64,000 nucleotides of DNA from Trema orientale (lineage: Eukaryota > Streptophyta > Magnoliopsida > Rosales > Cannabaceae): the NCBI GenBank assembly GCA_002914845.1, contig JXTC01000027.1, positions 1,287,720 to 1,351,719 of the forward strand, in the 5' to 3' direction. How positions within the stretch are numbered: position 1 is the first letter of the stretch; every line of letters starts with the position of its first letter. Made by a program: the position numbers and the translations under genes. Below, piece by piece: positions 46,949 to 58,977 of the stretch. The notes under the pieces were generated by a model. The model was not told the origin of the DNA, ran no database searches, and saw only the letters and a program-made list of their open reading frames with translations.

Positions 46949-49520
46949 TTAATCAAGGGCTTTAGTGAATATATCAGCAAACTGTCTTTCTGTATCCACA
47001 AAATCCAAAGCAATTGTCATGGATTCAGCTAAATCCCTGATGAAAAGATTGACAAAAACTTGTCTAGATTGAGAAGTAGAAATAAACACAATTTCATTCT
47101 CACAAATTTGAGTAATGATAAATCCAAAAACAAAATGTTTAAAAAGGTGTTTTGTTTACTCTCCCTCCCTTGTAGCCTCTCTCAATCAAGAAATTGATCA
47201 ATCTTCTGCCATTCATCATCACACGAGCCTCCTCCTGAGATAAAATATAGCAATTATCTAAGGATCTATACCCTTTTAAAATGCACTTACCTGAAGTGTC
47301 CAGAAGTTGACGCTTTTCATTGGTGAACCTAACATGTAAGTTCAAATCACACAATTGACTTATGCTAATTAAATTAGCATTAAGTCCCTCTATGTGCATC
47401 ACTTTCTTCAAATTAGGAAATCCATTAATGTTAAGAGTTCCTATGCCAAGAATTCTTCCTTTAACTCTATCACCAAAGGTCACTGTACCCTTAGAAACAG
47501 GTTTGTAATTCGCCAGAATGGTCTTGTCACCTGTCATATGCCTGGAACATCCGCAATCAAAATACCAAGAGTTAGTAGTATTGGTTCTCAGACATGAAAG
47601 AGAAGTAAAATAATTAAGATCTGACTTTCTTACCCATACCTTTCTGGAATTATTTTTTAAATCAATTTTCGGTCTTGGTGTATTTCTTGGAAGAGAACCC
47701 ACAAATAAATTTTAAAATAATTATTTTCCAGAAAACTCATCATTGTAAAACATCTAGGCCTTATATGACCACAAAAGTGACAAGTGGGTATGAATTTCTT
47801 ACCTTTGATTGTCGTGGACGAATCTATTATTGCAACAGGTTTGTTGTATTTACCTGTTGATCCTACAATCGGTACAAAACCAATACCACGTCTGATTACT
47901 GTATGAGATCCTGCTATTACAACAGCAAGTGCGCTAACAGGTGGAGAAACTTTTTTTGATCTTGCTGTTGCAACAGCAGATGCATTGGATGGAGCAGAAA
48001 CTGATTTTTCTCTCACAAAAATAGTTTTATTCCTAAACATTTACCTTTAAAACCAAGTCCAGTAATATCACCAAAAGATTTTCCAGATGATAAAAAAAGA
48101 TCCAATTGAGAATAACCAGAATTGAGCATCTTAAGAGATTTCATAGTTCTATCAAGCTCAAAAGAAACCTCTTTCAATTTCTTGTTTTTTTCATCAACTT
48201 GTAATTCCAATTCTTTTAATCTTTTTATTGAATTTTCTTTAAAATTAAGTAACTCAGAATTGGAACTTACTAAGTTTCGATTTTTCAACACAAAGTCTTA
48301 CCCATTAAGTATACAATTTTTTATATGCCTCTCTAGGTGATTCCTCATCTACCTCTGAATCATCACTATTATCAGAACTAAATTCAGCTATGTTGTCCTC
48401 TGGTTTTTCAAATTGTGTTGCAACATCATTGACATTGGCAATATGGTTGTCACAAACAGTCTCTGTTGCAACGGAACCTACAACTTCCTGCAATTTCAAA
48501 CGTGAAACAGAAAATAAAGAGGTAGTCAAAGCAATGTGATTACTTATATTGCTGTCATCTTCATCTTGGCTGCCATCAGACTCTTCATCACTCCGTAGTG
48601 TGGCACATGATTTTGATTTCTTTTTAAGAGTGTTAGTACATTTGGATTGGATATGACCAAATCCACCATATTCCCTACACTTAATACCCTTATTATTAAA
48701 AGAATCAAAAGATTTAGAGGAAGAATTACCTTAGGAGGATTTGGATGTGGAGGAATTAGGCTTTGATGACTTGCCTACTTTCTTTAAGAATTTTTTGAAA
48801 TTTTTTGTTAGTAGGGCAAGACTCTTCCTCAATCTTTTGGATAGAATTGAAAGCAATAGACTCATCCTTTCTTTTATATTTCAAAGTCATTTCAAAAGCA
48901 CAAAAAGAACTTATCAGGTCTTCCACCTTCATGGTATCAAGATTCTTGCTTTCTTCAATTGCAATGATCTTAGGCTGAAAACGATCTGAGAGTGACTTGA
49001 CAATTTTTCTCACAATAACAGATTCAGGAATCTATTCACCAAGAGCAAAAAACTCATTAGCAATGTCACATAATTTTGTATAAAAATAAGAAAGTGAATC
49101 ATCTTCACCCATACGTAATTTTTCAAATCTAGTAGTAAGAGACATGAGTTTATTACGCTTAACATCACCTGATCCTTCAAAATGAGTTTAAAGGATTTCC
49201 CATGCCTCTTTGGCAGTTTCACACGAAGAAATCAATTTAATTTGCTCTATATCACACCCATTGAAAATGGCATGTGATGCTTTGGTGTCGTAACTTGCCA
49301 GCAAATCATCATGGGGTGACCAATCAATCTCAGATTTCAAGGAGATTTTTCCATCATCAGCTTTCACAACAGGATGAGACCAACCTAAGAAAATAGATCT
49401 CCAAGCTTTAATTTCAAGTGCTCTGATGAATGCTTTTATCCTGGTCTTCCAATAAGGATAGTTAGTACCATCCAACAAAGGTGGACGTGAAATTGAACTT
49501 CCTTCAGACAAAAACGACAT
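46949..49520 (-). pseudogene. Gag-pol remnant with internal deletions
   Basis: The ATG at 49520 opens gag (LLDGTNYPYWKTRIKAFI, then SCETAKEAWEIL). Stops replace expected Gln codons at 49188-49190 (TAA) and 49032-49034 (TAG). The zinc knuckle near 48640-48690 reads CREYGGFGHIQSKC, with Tyr in place of the second Cys. The protease motif near 47540-47567 is WYFDCGCSRHMTG, DCG instead of DSG. The pre-integrase segment (NLISISQLCDLNLHVRF ... CYILSQEEA) runs directly into a late reverse-transcriptase piece (LINFLIERGYKGG). The frame then resumes after a stop at RNase H (IALDFVDTERQFADIFTKAL). The integrase and most of the reverse transcriptase are deleted, so the element cannot move on its own. Confidence 0.88.
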
Positions 49521-49576
49521 TCCTGCAAAAATGAATCAGAAACTTCCCAAAATCTCACTAAATAAATTTTAGTGAC

Positions 49577-49593
49577 TCTGCTTTGATACCAAT
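49577..49593 (-). other. Primer binding site of the Sirevirus-like element
   Basis: On the minus strand TTGGTATCAAAGCAGAG follows the 5' LTR directly. It matches the initiator tRNA-Met complement TGGTATCAGAGC except for one base. Confidence 0.8.
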
Positions 49594-51177
49594 TGAAAGA
49601 TCTAAGATTGCAAGTATATCAATTTTTCGATTTATTATTCGAAATAAACAAACTTAAAAAGTGGTTGTCGTTGTTGTTACAACAGTGAGATAAATTCTAC
49701 TGCCGTTGCAACATTTAATCGTATTATTGTTATTCCAATACTGAAGCATTGAATATGTGCTATTCGCAAAATAATCACAATAATGAAAATAAAAGAAAAT
49801 AAATGACACCAGAGATTTTTACATAGTTTGGCTATTTTTCAAGGGGCCATGCCTAGAGAAAGAAATATATTAATAGAAAATTTTAAAGTACAAACACGAA
49901 TAACTTAAACAAGAAAGACTCCTTCATATCTTGATGCACCGTATTTGACTCTTCTCTCAATATGTTCAGCGAGCTCTACTCGTTTTACATGATTCCAAAC
50001 TCTTGAACTCCGTTCAATAGCTGGATCACTCTTCTCTGTTACGGCGTACTTTCAGTTCCACACACTAGGTCTCCCTCCTATGCACTAGAACCTATCTTCT
50101 CCCGAAGAACATCCAGCTCTTCTCTCAAAGGACTTTTATAATCTCCAGTGATTTTCCTAGAACTAATCACTCTAAGAACATTTAAAACAAACTCCTAAAA
50201 CTCTTTTATAGAACCTCACTTTTTCTCATAGTTTAGGCACAAAATAAAAGCTCTATTTCAGTATATTTTTCTCAATGAAGTGCATAAATAATTCCTTGGA
50301 GTAGTAGAGCTTTTATAGGTGAATTTCTGCCTCCTTAGTCGTCCATTGTAGTGTGAATAAACTAAAATCAAATAAGGAAATAGTTAATAATAAAATCGAG
50401 ATCTTTCTATAAATGTTGTAATCTGCCAGAAAGTTGTTGCAACTACTTTCCGAACAAATATTAGGAAAATATCCAGATTCATGATTGCTCCTTTGATTAG
50501 GTTTGGAAATGTTTTGGACAGTTGGAAATCTTCATTTAACCTACCAAAGATTGATAATTAACCTAGAAAATCATATCTCAATCAATATCAATCAAAAGCC
50601 TAGATTTAAGAAAATTAACTAATCTTTTCTTAAATATCCGGAGTTGTTTCAACACATCAGATTATCTGATCATAAAAACTCAGCAAATCAAATCAATTAA
50701 CTAATGAAAACTTAATTAATTGATAAGAAATTTCCAGCAATAATTAAGGACGAAAATCCTTAGGAATTCACTTTAGAAACCTGTCCAAATTCATTGATTA
50801 ATAAGAGGCAATCAGATATCAATTAAGGACAAAGGAGTGAGGAAATAATCAATGATATATATGGTAAATATAAAAGGAATTGATTGAAAATTGATAGGAA
50901 AATATCCTAACCAGCTATGCACGAAATTTCATTTATATTTTACCTATATTATTACCAGAATCGTCAAATATGGAAACAAAACACGTTGAGGCACATTCTA
51001 GAAGATTTCCATATAAAGAAAAACTCAAGTTTCGGTTGTTGTAAAAACAACACTTGTTGTAATAACTTCAAACTTATTGTAATAACTTCAGACTTGTTGT
51101 AACAACATCTTCTTCTTTTTATAAACATGAGTTCTCAAAACTTTGCCATTTAGAATGCCAAACTTTTGGACCTAACA
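49594..51177 (-). repeat. 5' LTR of the Sirevirus-like element (right copy)
   Basis: On the plus strand it runs from TGAAAGATCTAAG to GGACCTAACA. It lacks a ~13 bp piece (TAACCTACTCCAT) present in the other LTR, besides scattered substitutions. Confidence 0.85.
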
Positions 51178-51346
51178 GTTTCGAATGGGAATTTGGGTGG
51201 GTTGCTGAGTTTGTGGTAATTTGTTGCTTGTTACTTATTGGAGACTTGCCTATTTTCAGTTCTGGAATAACTTGGGAGACTGGATTTATGTGACGAATAT
51301 CTCTATCAAGGTGGCTCTGTTAAAGAGAAGATTTTCTAGCAAATAG
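51178..51346 (+). pseudogene. RLP C-terminal fragment
   Basis: From about 51215 the plus strand encodes GNLLLVTYWRLAYFQFWNNL then GDWIYVTNISIKVALLKRRF, ending at TAG (51344-51346), the membrane end and tail of an RLP. The LTR boundary cuts it on the left. The ~300 bp that follow resemble the 3' flank of the RLP at 12228 (CTCTGTTGATGGAGAT, AATTAGTGGC). Confidence 0.8.
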
Positions 51347-52816
51347 ATAATAAAAGTATCAACTTTTGTTTATAATTGTGCTAAAGTTAGTTCAAGTACT
51401 TGTATTTAGCCACATATAAAGTCCCCTTTTATTTTCTAACTCGTGTTTCCTTGCTCTGTATTGTCAGAACTCTGTTGATGGAGATAGATAGCATATAACT
51501 CGACATAGTCCGACTTATGGTGCTAGCATTAACTGATTAAGAGGCTTAAAGAACTTGTTCACTATGAGAATTGGAATGTCTACCTCTATCTCACATCGCA
51601 AGGTGAAATTAGTGGCTCTGAGGTGCCAGGATTTTAGAATTCAAGTCAAGCGAAAGGAGACTCTCCTCGAAGTTTCTCGTCTTGTTCTTTTATTGCCTTT
51701 TGCTCTAAAACGAATATAGAACATAGTCAAGTAGTCAATCTTTATCTGTATTATATTAAATTCAAATATAAATCACTAAATAGCATGATACAAAAGGATT
51801 ACCAAATATAATATTGAGTTTAATTAATACAACAGTGAGTCTTTATATAGTGTGGCCTGAATTTCATGAAAAAAATTCCATTTCATTTAGCCTTGTGAAT
51901 TTACTGTGTTGTCCAGTCCTAATTATTGTTTAATTAGTCTTTCACTATTTCTTATGGGAGGCAAATTATGCACTTGCTTTTTTTTCTCCTTTGATACAGT
52001 CACAACACAACATCAATATTATTTGCTGCATTCAATAGGGGATAATCTTTAGGATCAAGAGAGAGTCTGACGTCTAAACATTAATATTAGAAAAGATAAT
52101 GAGTCCGTTTGGGATAATTTTTACTTCCTGAAGTAAAAACTCAAGAAGATCTTCCTGAAAAAGCTAGTAGGTCCATACTTCATTAAAAAAGTCTTTTGAT
52201 TAAAAGAAGATCTTCTGATAATTCATCCAAACACCCCCAAAAGTAACTTTTGGGCTCCAAAAGATCTTTGGAAGCCATGCCAAATAGGCCCATATATCTC
52301 TTCCCTAAATGCTTCGTTTCTATCTTTTTACATATTTCTGTATTTCACGGCTACCATGAACTTTAATTTACACACTGTTTATTTTACCTCTATAGAGTTC
52401 TCTCCTTACTAATTTTATTGACTTAAAATAATCAGCAACTGTCTATCATGTTCAGCTATGTAAATTCATGTTTCATCAGTATTTAACAATGATTTATCTT
52501 GTTTAGGTATGTAAATTCACATTTGTTTTTAGAGTAATGCTAGCACATCAATCTTTTGCTCCAAAATTATGCACTAATTTAATATGGTACGATTTTTAAT
52601 CTCACAACCTTGAGTAGATTAGTCTTATTTTGAATAAGATGTGATTTACAATGATCCCACATTAGTTGATGAATAGCTTTGGTGCGAAAAGTTATTGCCG
52701 CGCTAAGCATGACTGACATCAACAAAGAGACATCAAATAATTAAAGAGGAAAAAAAAACAAAGAAAAGAGAAAATGTGCACAAGAGAGAGAAGTTAAGGA
52801 AGTTAACAAAATAGCC
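51347..52816. other. Intergenic between RLP relic and DC1 gene B
   Basis: It holds a short RLP-flank copy (to about 51660), a MITE-like element at 52101-52291, and from about 52300 the duplicated 3' flank of the DC1 genes. I see no gene. Confidence 0.5.
52101..52291. mobile_element. MITE-like element
   Basis: GAGTCCGTTTGGGATAAT at the left and, reversed, GGGCCTATTTGGCATGG at the right are inverted plant MITE termini. The inner arms AAGATCTTC and GAAGATCTT mirror each other. No clear target duplication was found. Confidence 0.6.
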
Positions 52817-55800
52817 TTAACCACTAATTTTCCACGCATGACTTGCTGTTTCATTCACTTTCGTCCCCTTCCATCTCAAAGCGTCACTGACCATTATGTC
52901 TTTCACTCTATCCGGCCTCATACACGTCTCTGTTTTGAATATCCGGCGAGCCTCCTTGCATCTCTCCAAATTGGCTTCTAAGTTTTTGATCATGAGGTCT
53001 AGTTTTTCGGATATGTCTTTTTCATATCTGATTGCTTCAAATCCAAGGAAAACAGGTACAATGACGGTTTGAAAAAAATTAACCAAGTTTAAAACATCAA
53101 CAGCTGTAATATTTTCAATGGATTTGAGACAGAAAACCCATTCTTTAATGTCGTCCCTAGTGACGTCCTCAATATTAGTATTGTATATTCTATCAATAAC
53201 CACACATAGTAAAGTAGCGATGACGCTCTTCATTTCACGTGTCAAAAGACCACAAAATAGATCTGATCCATGCTTGTGAAGCAACGTTTTTAAGATCGGG
53301 GCTACCGTAACTGGTACAATGTGACCCTGAACATCTACAACCTTTTGCCTCAAGTACTTTTCATCTAATTTCAAACCTTCTTTAGGTCTATACACCCGAA
53401 GCTCCAAGAAGAAGTTTGAAGCATCGCTTTCGCCGAAACGAGGAAATTGATTAATCTTCTCAATATCTTCAGTGGATGGTAACTCATGGTCAAATAAAGG
53501 AGAGTTCTCTCGACAGTAGAAGCTGTGATCTTCTTCCATTTGAGTCTTAATTGATAATGGATAGACTAAAGCATAGGGATCAATTAATATCTCCTTTTCT
53601 TCTCTAGTTAGGCTATTCATTACCTCTTTAAGTGTCACTTCATTTTCATTCGACATCTCCTTTTCAGCGCCAAACTGATACCACAGATTCTCTCCCAATG
53701 CCATCAGCTCCACATCTTTAGAGTTCTCTTTTATCACCTTCATAATCTGATATACAAAATTAATAACTTAATCATTACATCAAGATTTGTATAAGGAATG
53801 TGAAATTACTATTTGATATATAATAGGCAGTGATGTATAATCCTAAGGTTCAATGGTTGCATTCACAAATACGAATGAGATTCTTAGTGCTCACCATAGA
53901 CATATATGTTTATGTGTATATATATATATATGGGCATCAGTTCTGTAAATTTTGTTTTTTATCTATCTATGAGTATTGTTTTACCCATTTAAAATTCATC
54001 ACGTACGTCTTTTTCATGATAAGGTAGGGAAAGAAAAATATTAAATAATGATTATTTATTTTTATTATTTTTTTCCAACTATTTAAATTGTGATAGTTAT
54101 TAGATAATATTCCAAACGATTAAAAAAAATATCTAAAGATAGGTAAAAAGAACAAAAACTTATTGGAGTGGTAGTCATTAAGTATTAGTCAAGCTAAATT
54201 TAGCAAATGAGTTAATTTCTCTATTTTCCTTTTCAACTATAATTCCAAATTTGATCCTGGGCTCAGACATATTATCTATAATTTTCCCGAAAATATAATC
54301 TATATATAATTTCCAACGACTCCTTTGATGATTTTGTTTGGTAATTACTATATCGTATATGCTACTTCTGTCTTTTTCTTTTTCTTACTCTCTCTATCTG
54401 AAACAAATCTGCAAATGGAGTTGGTCACATCTGTTGGGAACAAAAGAAATCTGCTTTACCTTTTTTTTTCTCTTTTTAAATCGCTTTGTTTGGAACAAAA
54501 GAATTTCTTTATTTTAGGAATTTCAATTTCTTTTATTAGGATTCCGTGATAAAAAAGAGGGATTTCGAAATAATAAGAGTTAAAGTTAATCTGACTCTGG
54601 AGTATCTAGAATTTTTTGAAAAATAATTTCAAAAAGACTATTAGTTGAAATGAACCTTTTATGGAACTCTTTTCTAGCCTTTTCCCTAACAATTTTTCCG
54701 TTTTGTAAAATAAGCGATTTATACAAAATTTCAAGACCAAAGTACTAAAAATCGAAAATCCGGGATGGGCTGATTATTAAGAAAAATAACACTTTTTAAA
54801 AGTTTTATTAGAAAAATAATACTTCAAAAATATATTTAAAAAAATATTATTTTTATTCAAAATTGGGACTTTTCAGTAGTACTCGAGATAACCTGTTAAG
54901 TTACTTAGGATATCCAATCCAGTTACTTGATCAAGTTACTTCAAGTAACTCGACTAAGTACCTTAAGTATCTCATTTATTAATAAAAAGTGGTATTTTTC
55001 TAAATACTTTTAAAAGTTGTATTTTATAGTTAAATCTCACATTTTTCAGAACAATCTCAGATTTCAGGATTTTTCAATTTTGGTTTTTGAAAAATTACCA
55101 TAAAAAATCAAATTTTCTCGAAAAATAAAAGTTCCAAACAAGGCGATTTTTTTTTTTTACACAATTTTTTTCAACTAAGTTACTGGTACACCGAAACCTA
55201 ACTAATTTTATATTTTCGACTTTTGTCCTATTGAAACTTGAAAAGTCCTTGTACAAGAATTATAATCATGCACATGGCCAAAGTTTTCCTTAATAGGGTT
55301 AGTCATTTTGCCCCCTGCTTTTGCCCCTAGTTTTGCTGTTGATTTGAATTCGCCTGCTCTGCTCTGTGTAGTCAAGTACCCTAATTGGCAAAATGATTCT
55401 TCTTTTGCTATCAACACTGACACTTTTAGAGCTAAACCGAAAAACGCCGAAATGGGGAATGGCCGAATGGTTTTTTTTTTTTTTTTTTTGCCTAAACTGA
55501 ATTCTTTGCTTTCTTACTATATTGTATGCTAGTTCATATATTTTTTATATGATATAATCATGTTTAAAAAAAATATAACAAGACGTGTTATACGCCACAA
55601 ATATGTCCTAACCAATTTTCTTTCTTCGTATTTTTGGAAAAAAGCCAGATAATAGGATTAGAGAATAAACAAAAATATAATACTTACTAAAATGTTCTAG
55701 AGTATTTAATTTGTTTAACCATGGAAAAGAAAATCATTTTACCTCCTTTTCATTTATTTGACCATAAAAAAACTAGTAATTTAAAATCCGCATTAAAAGG

Positions 55801-57331
55801 AACATGTAATTAGCATTTTCATTTAATTATTCTCAAGAAGGCGAAAAGATCCTTTGGCCCTACCTACGATTTATCGATCTAGGGTTTTCTTCTAATAATA
55901 GTGTTAGTGTCTGGAGGTAAAAGAACAATACTTTTGCCATGCATGTACAATGCACTTGAGTACAAATTTCAAGAATGAGGATGCAAATTCTTATAAAGAG
56001 CAAAAGTCAGGAGTGGGAGCAATATGACTAATTATTCTTGTTTTACTGTATATATAATTTAAAAAATTGTCCTGAAAGGGCAAGTAATTAGCTAATTAAT
56101 ATTTTTATTTGGCCTAAAAATTTAGGAATGTAAAAAAATAGCGTATGGTAACTGCGCTTGGAGCAAATTAAAATTTATACCTATAATTCACAACATAATA
56201 TACTTTCAAGAAGTTATAAAATTAACTTACCTCAGACATTAGGCAATGAATATGAGCAGTGTATTTGCAGTCTTCACAATAATAAATGCGAAAGTCTTGC
56301 TTCCTTTCATCTTCACATATATCACAATAATATTCATTTGAATCATCTTCAGTTACGACATGATCAACAAGATTCAAAGGATGTATGTGGTAATCATATT
56401 TAATCCTTAGAGGCAGCGGACCACATAAGAAATGGAGATTAAAATCACATTCCATGCAGCGAAATAGGAAGAATTGGTTACGATTAACCTCCTCGGGGAC
56501 AACATTAATATTCCACTTCTTATAAGATTTGCGACAAGCATCACACTGAATGTCACAAAAAGCTTTTTCCACAAAACAAAGTAAGTGATCGTGACTTTGA
56601 CATTTCACAGTTGTCCTAAGAAAAGCACATTCTATACCCAAGTTAAAGCTACACCCACTCTGACAACTGAAAGTAAGCCTACAATCTTTCTTGCAACATA
56701 ACTTGCAAGCTTGAGGTTTACTAACCTGAAGTGTGAGAGGATGGTGTAAATGAAAAGGATGCTGAATTTTCAACGGAAGTTCTGCACAAGATTTATGGAG
56801 AAAATTCTTACACGTTGTGGATGTGCAAGAATAAGCTAGACCCGACCAGAATGATTGACACCCAAAGCATTTAGCTTGGCTTTTAAAATCATCATGCACG
56901 ACCAATGGCATCTTATTTTGATGGCAAACATATTGAATAACATCCGTATTATCTTGGTTGCTGTAGCACTTTATGGTCGGTAGAGGGATCAAAGCGCATG
57001 TTGTATGCATGTGGAGAGAGCACTGGTCGCATGCGTAAGCAAGAGTTTCTTTGTTTTGGAAGGAATTATCACAGTAGTAGCACGCACTAGTGTTACTTGG
57101 TGATCTTTTATCCAGCCTTAGAGGGCTGTGGTGAGGATGCAACGAGTGGTGAATGTAGTTCGGCAGCTCAGCACATGCCTTGTGGATGATATAACTGCAC
57201 TCGTGGCAAATGTAGCTTTGACCGTCGTCGATTGAAAGGTGACACAGGCGGCAGTTAATTTTTACCGAATACTGCCAGATTGTGAACTGCAATGGATGGT
57301 TGTGACTGAAATGTTGAAGACAATTAGACAT
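52817..57331 (-). CDS. DC1-domain protein B, two exons (predicted 676 aa)
   Basis: Exon 1 (57331-56231) encodes six DC1 modules in the same spacing as gene A (FSHNHPL, CRLCHLSIDDGQ, DQCSLHMHTTC, HPFHLHHPLTL, SHDHLL, YDYHIHPL) and ends CLMSE|GTAAGT. Exon 2 (53746-52817) begins after TATATCAG as IMKVIKENSKDVELMALGEN in phase 0. It encodes 309 residues with LKLDEKYLRQKVVDVQG, an internal LLCVVIDRIYN segment and a coiled coil (KDISEKLDLMIKNLEANLER). Both exons are close to gene A and less close to gene C. Zinc-binding Cys/His positions are intact. The family is often stress- or defence-responsive; the role of the C-terminal domain is unknown. Confidence 0.8.
53747..56230 (-). other. Intron of DC1 gene B (2484 bp)
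   Basis: Donor GTAAGT (56230) to the acceptor CAG at 53747-53749. About 1 kb longer than in gene A. The extra length includes 54760-55060, whose ends (AAAAATAACACTTTTTAAAAG and CTTTTAAAAGTTGTATTTT) look inverted, so a foldback insertion is likely. The conserved blocks of intron A recur at 54380-54660 and 55833-56060. Confidence 0.6.
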
Positions 57332-58977
57332 TATTACTCTCTCAGTTTTGCTCTTTTCTCTTCTTTATCTGGGAACTGTTATAAAAGCAGTTAAACAATT
57401 TTAATAGAGAAATTTAAGAAGAAGAAATTTTCCTTTTCGTTGATTCTTATCGTGCTTCGTGCTACACGGCAAGGATAATTCTCATACTTTAGTGAAGAAA
57501 TCAAAGTTCTCACCTCACAATTATCGTTTGTCTTATCCCATTCGCATACGTAAGATTTCACAAGTTATTCCCGATATTTAACTGAAAAACGTTATTCCAA
57601 GTTTAGTATTTATTCCTTCCAAGCTAGAATAAGGACACACAATGATTATGCTGTCCCCTTCACACGAAAAGAAGCATTACGCTCTCACTGCATTCCTTTA
57701 TTTATTTTAAGCTTTTTCTTATCCTACCTAGTTATCATCCCTTTATGATTAAGGATTCACCAAATATGCCTTTAATTTGTATTGTTAGTATTAGTTACGG
57801 CAACCAAAGGTTTAACGTTATAAGAAACATAGAACAATTTAATCACTCTACTCAAACCGAAACTCCTCTCCTTTTCATGTTGAGATATATGGGGACAGAG
57901 TACAGAGTCACTAAAAAAACAATTTAAACTTTTAGAAAATTACAATTAACAAACTGCTCTTAACGCGCCGCCAAAAGCCGGCCATCGGCTAAACCTACCA
58001 ATATATAGCAAGGCTCCGGGATTCTCTATCCATTTTGACCAGGTTTTGTTTTGTTTTTTCTTTAATATTTAGATTTACAGATGATCTCCATTTTTTCCAT
58101 AATAGCGTTCCACTCCACCTTAATAATCATACTGGTTAGAGATGACCCAAGCGCTTAGTTCTTCAAGATAATAAAGATCACAGACACACTCTGTCGATGT
58201 TGAAGTACCATTGAACTTATTCTTAGCTGCACTTATTTGGTGGGTAATCGTTTATTACCTACTAAATTGAACCTTTTTTCCGTACAATTCTACTAAGATA
58301 CTCCTAATATTTTGATCTCGTTAATTGTAACTCCACATAAAATTAATTCATATTAAAGCTAATTTAATTTTAAAAATAAATAAATCACGATCATACAGTA
58401 AAGGAACAAAAGTAACATTATTAGTAAATCATCCCTCGCTATACATGCCGGGCCCCCAAAAAATCATCCATATGTTACCCAACTCACAAAAAAAGAGAAA
58501 AAAAAAAGTTTGGACTTTTGACAGGCTTTGTACGTTATGGGCTTCATGTTCTAGGAGATTAGCATATTTATGAAGTACTTCTGAAAACAAATCTTCAAAT
58601 TAGATGAGAAATACGGTGATGATTTTCGACAACGGGACTTTGCACTATACACGATATTATATTGTAGAAAGAGTTTTTTCTTTTTCACCAAAAATTCTGC
58701 ACCAAATTTACATGTAGTCTCATTTTTTTTTCTTTTGAGGGAAAACAAAGGACTTCATAGTTATCTCACATATGCGAAAACAGCTGATCATGATGAGGAA
58801 ATAAAAAAAGGAATCGAATCCAAATATTAGTGGATATATAATTCTGCTGCACATAACTGGTTCCCCTGGTCTTGCATGACTGACATGATCAACAAAGATG
58901 AACAAATCATTAAAGAGAATAAAAGACAAATAAATTTGTTGTGCAAAAGAAGCGAAGGTAATTAATTAAGCATATAA
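57332..58977. other. Upstream of DC1 gene B, downstream of gene C
   Basis: No complete gene. The first ~350 bp parallel the upstream region of gene A. An RLP fragment lies at 58155-58232. Sequence at 58550-58680 recurs at 63490-63600. Confidence 0.5.
58155..58232 (-). pseudogene. Short RLP LRR fragment
   Basis: AGATAATAAAG, GAAGTACCATTGA and TATTCTTAGCTGCAC line up with 35607-35680 of the intact RLP (codons around the LRRs near NGTSTESIGEL). Only about 80 bp survive, with indels. Confidence 0.7.

Larger units (their letters stand above)
43610..51177 (-). mobile_element. Decayed Sirevirus-like Copia retrotransposon
   Basis: Two ~1.59 kb LTRs (43610-45200 and 49594-51177) flank a 4.4 kb interior read on the minus strand. 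The primer site TGGTATCAAAGC lies beside the 5' LTR, and the purine tract AAAGGGGGAGAT beside the 3' LTR. The order gag, zinc knuckle, protease, pre-integrase, remnants of reverse transcriptase and RNase H is Copia. Long LTRs, repeated GGGGGAG tracts before the 3' LTR and a lysine-rich extra frame after pol are features described for Sireviruses. By eye the LTRs differ at roughly one base in 12-15, so the insertion is old. Flanking pentamers (AGGTA and GTTTC) do not match. Confidence 0.88.
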
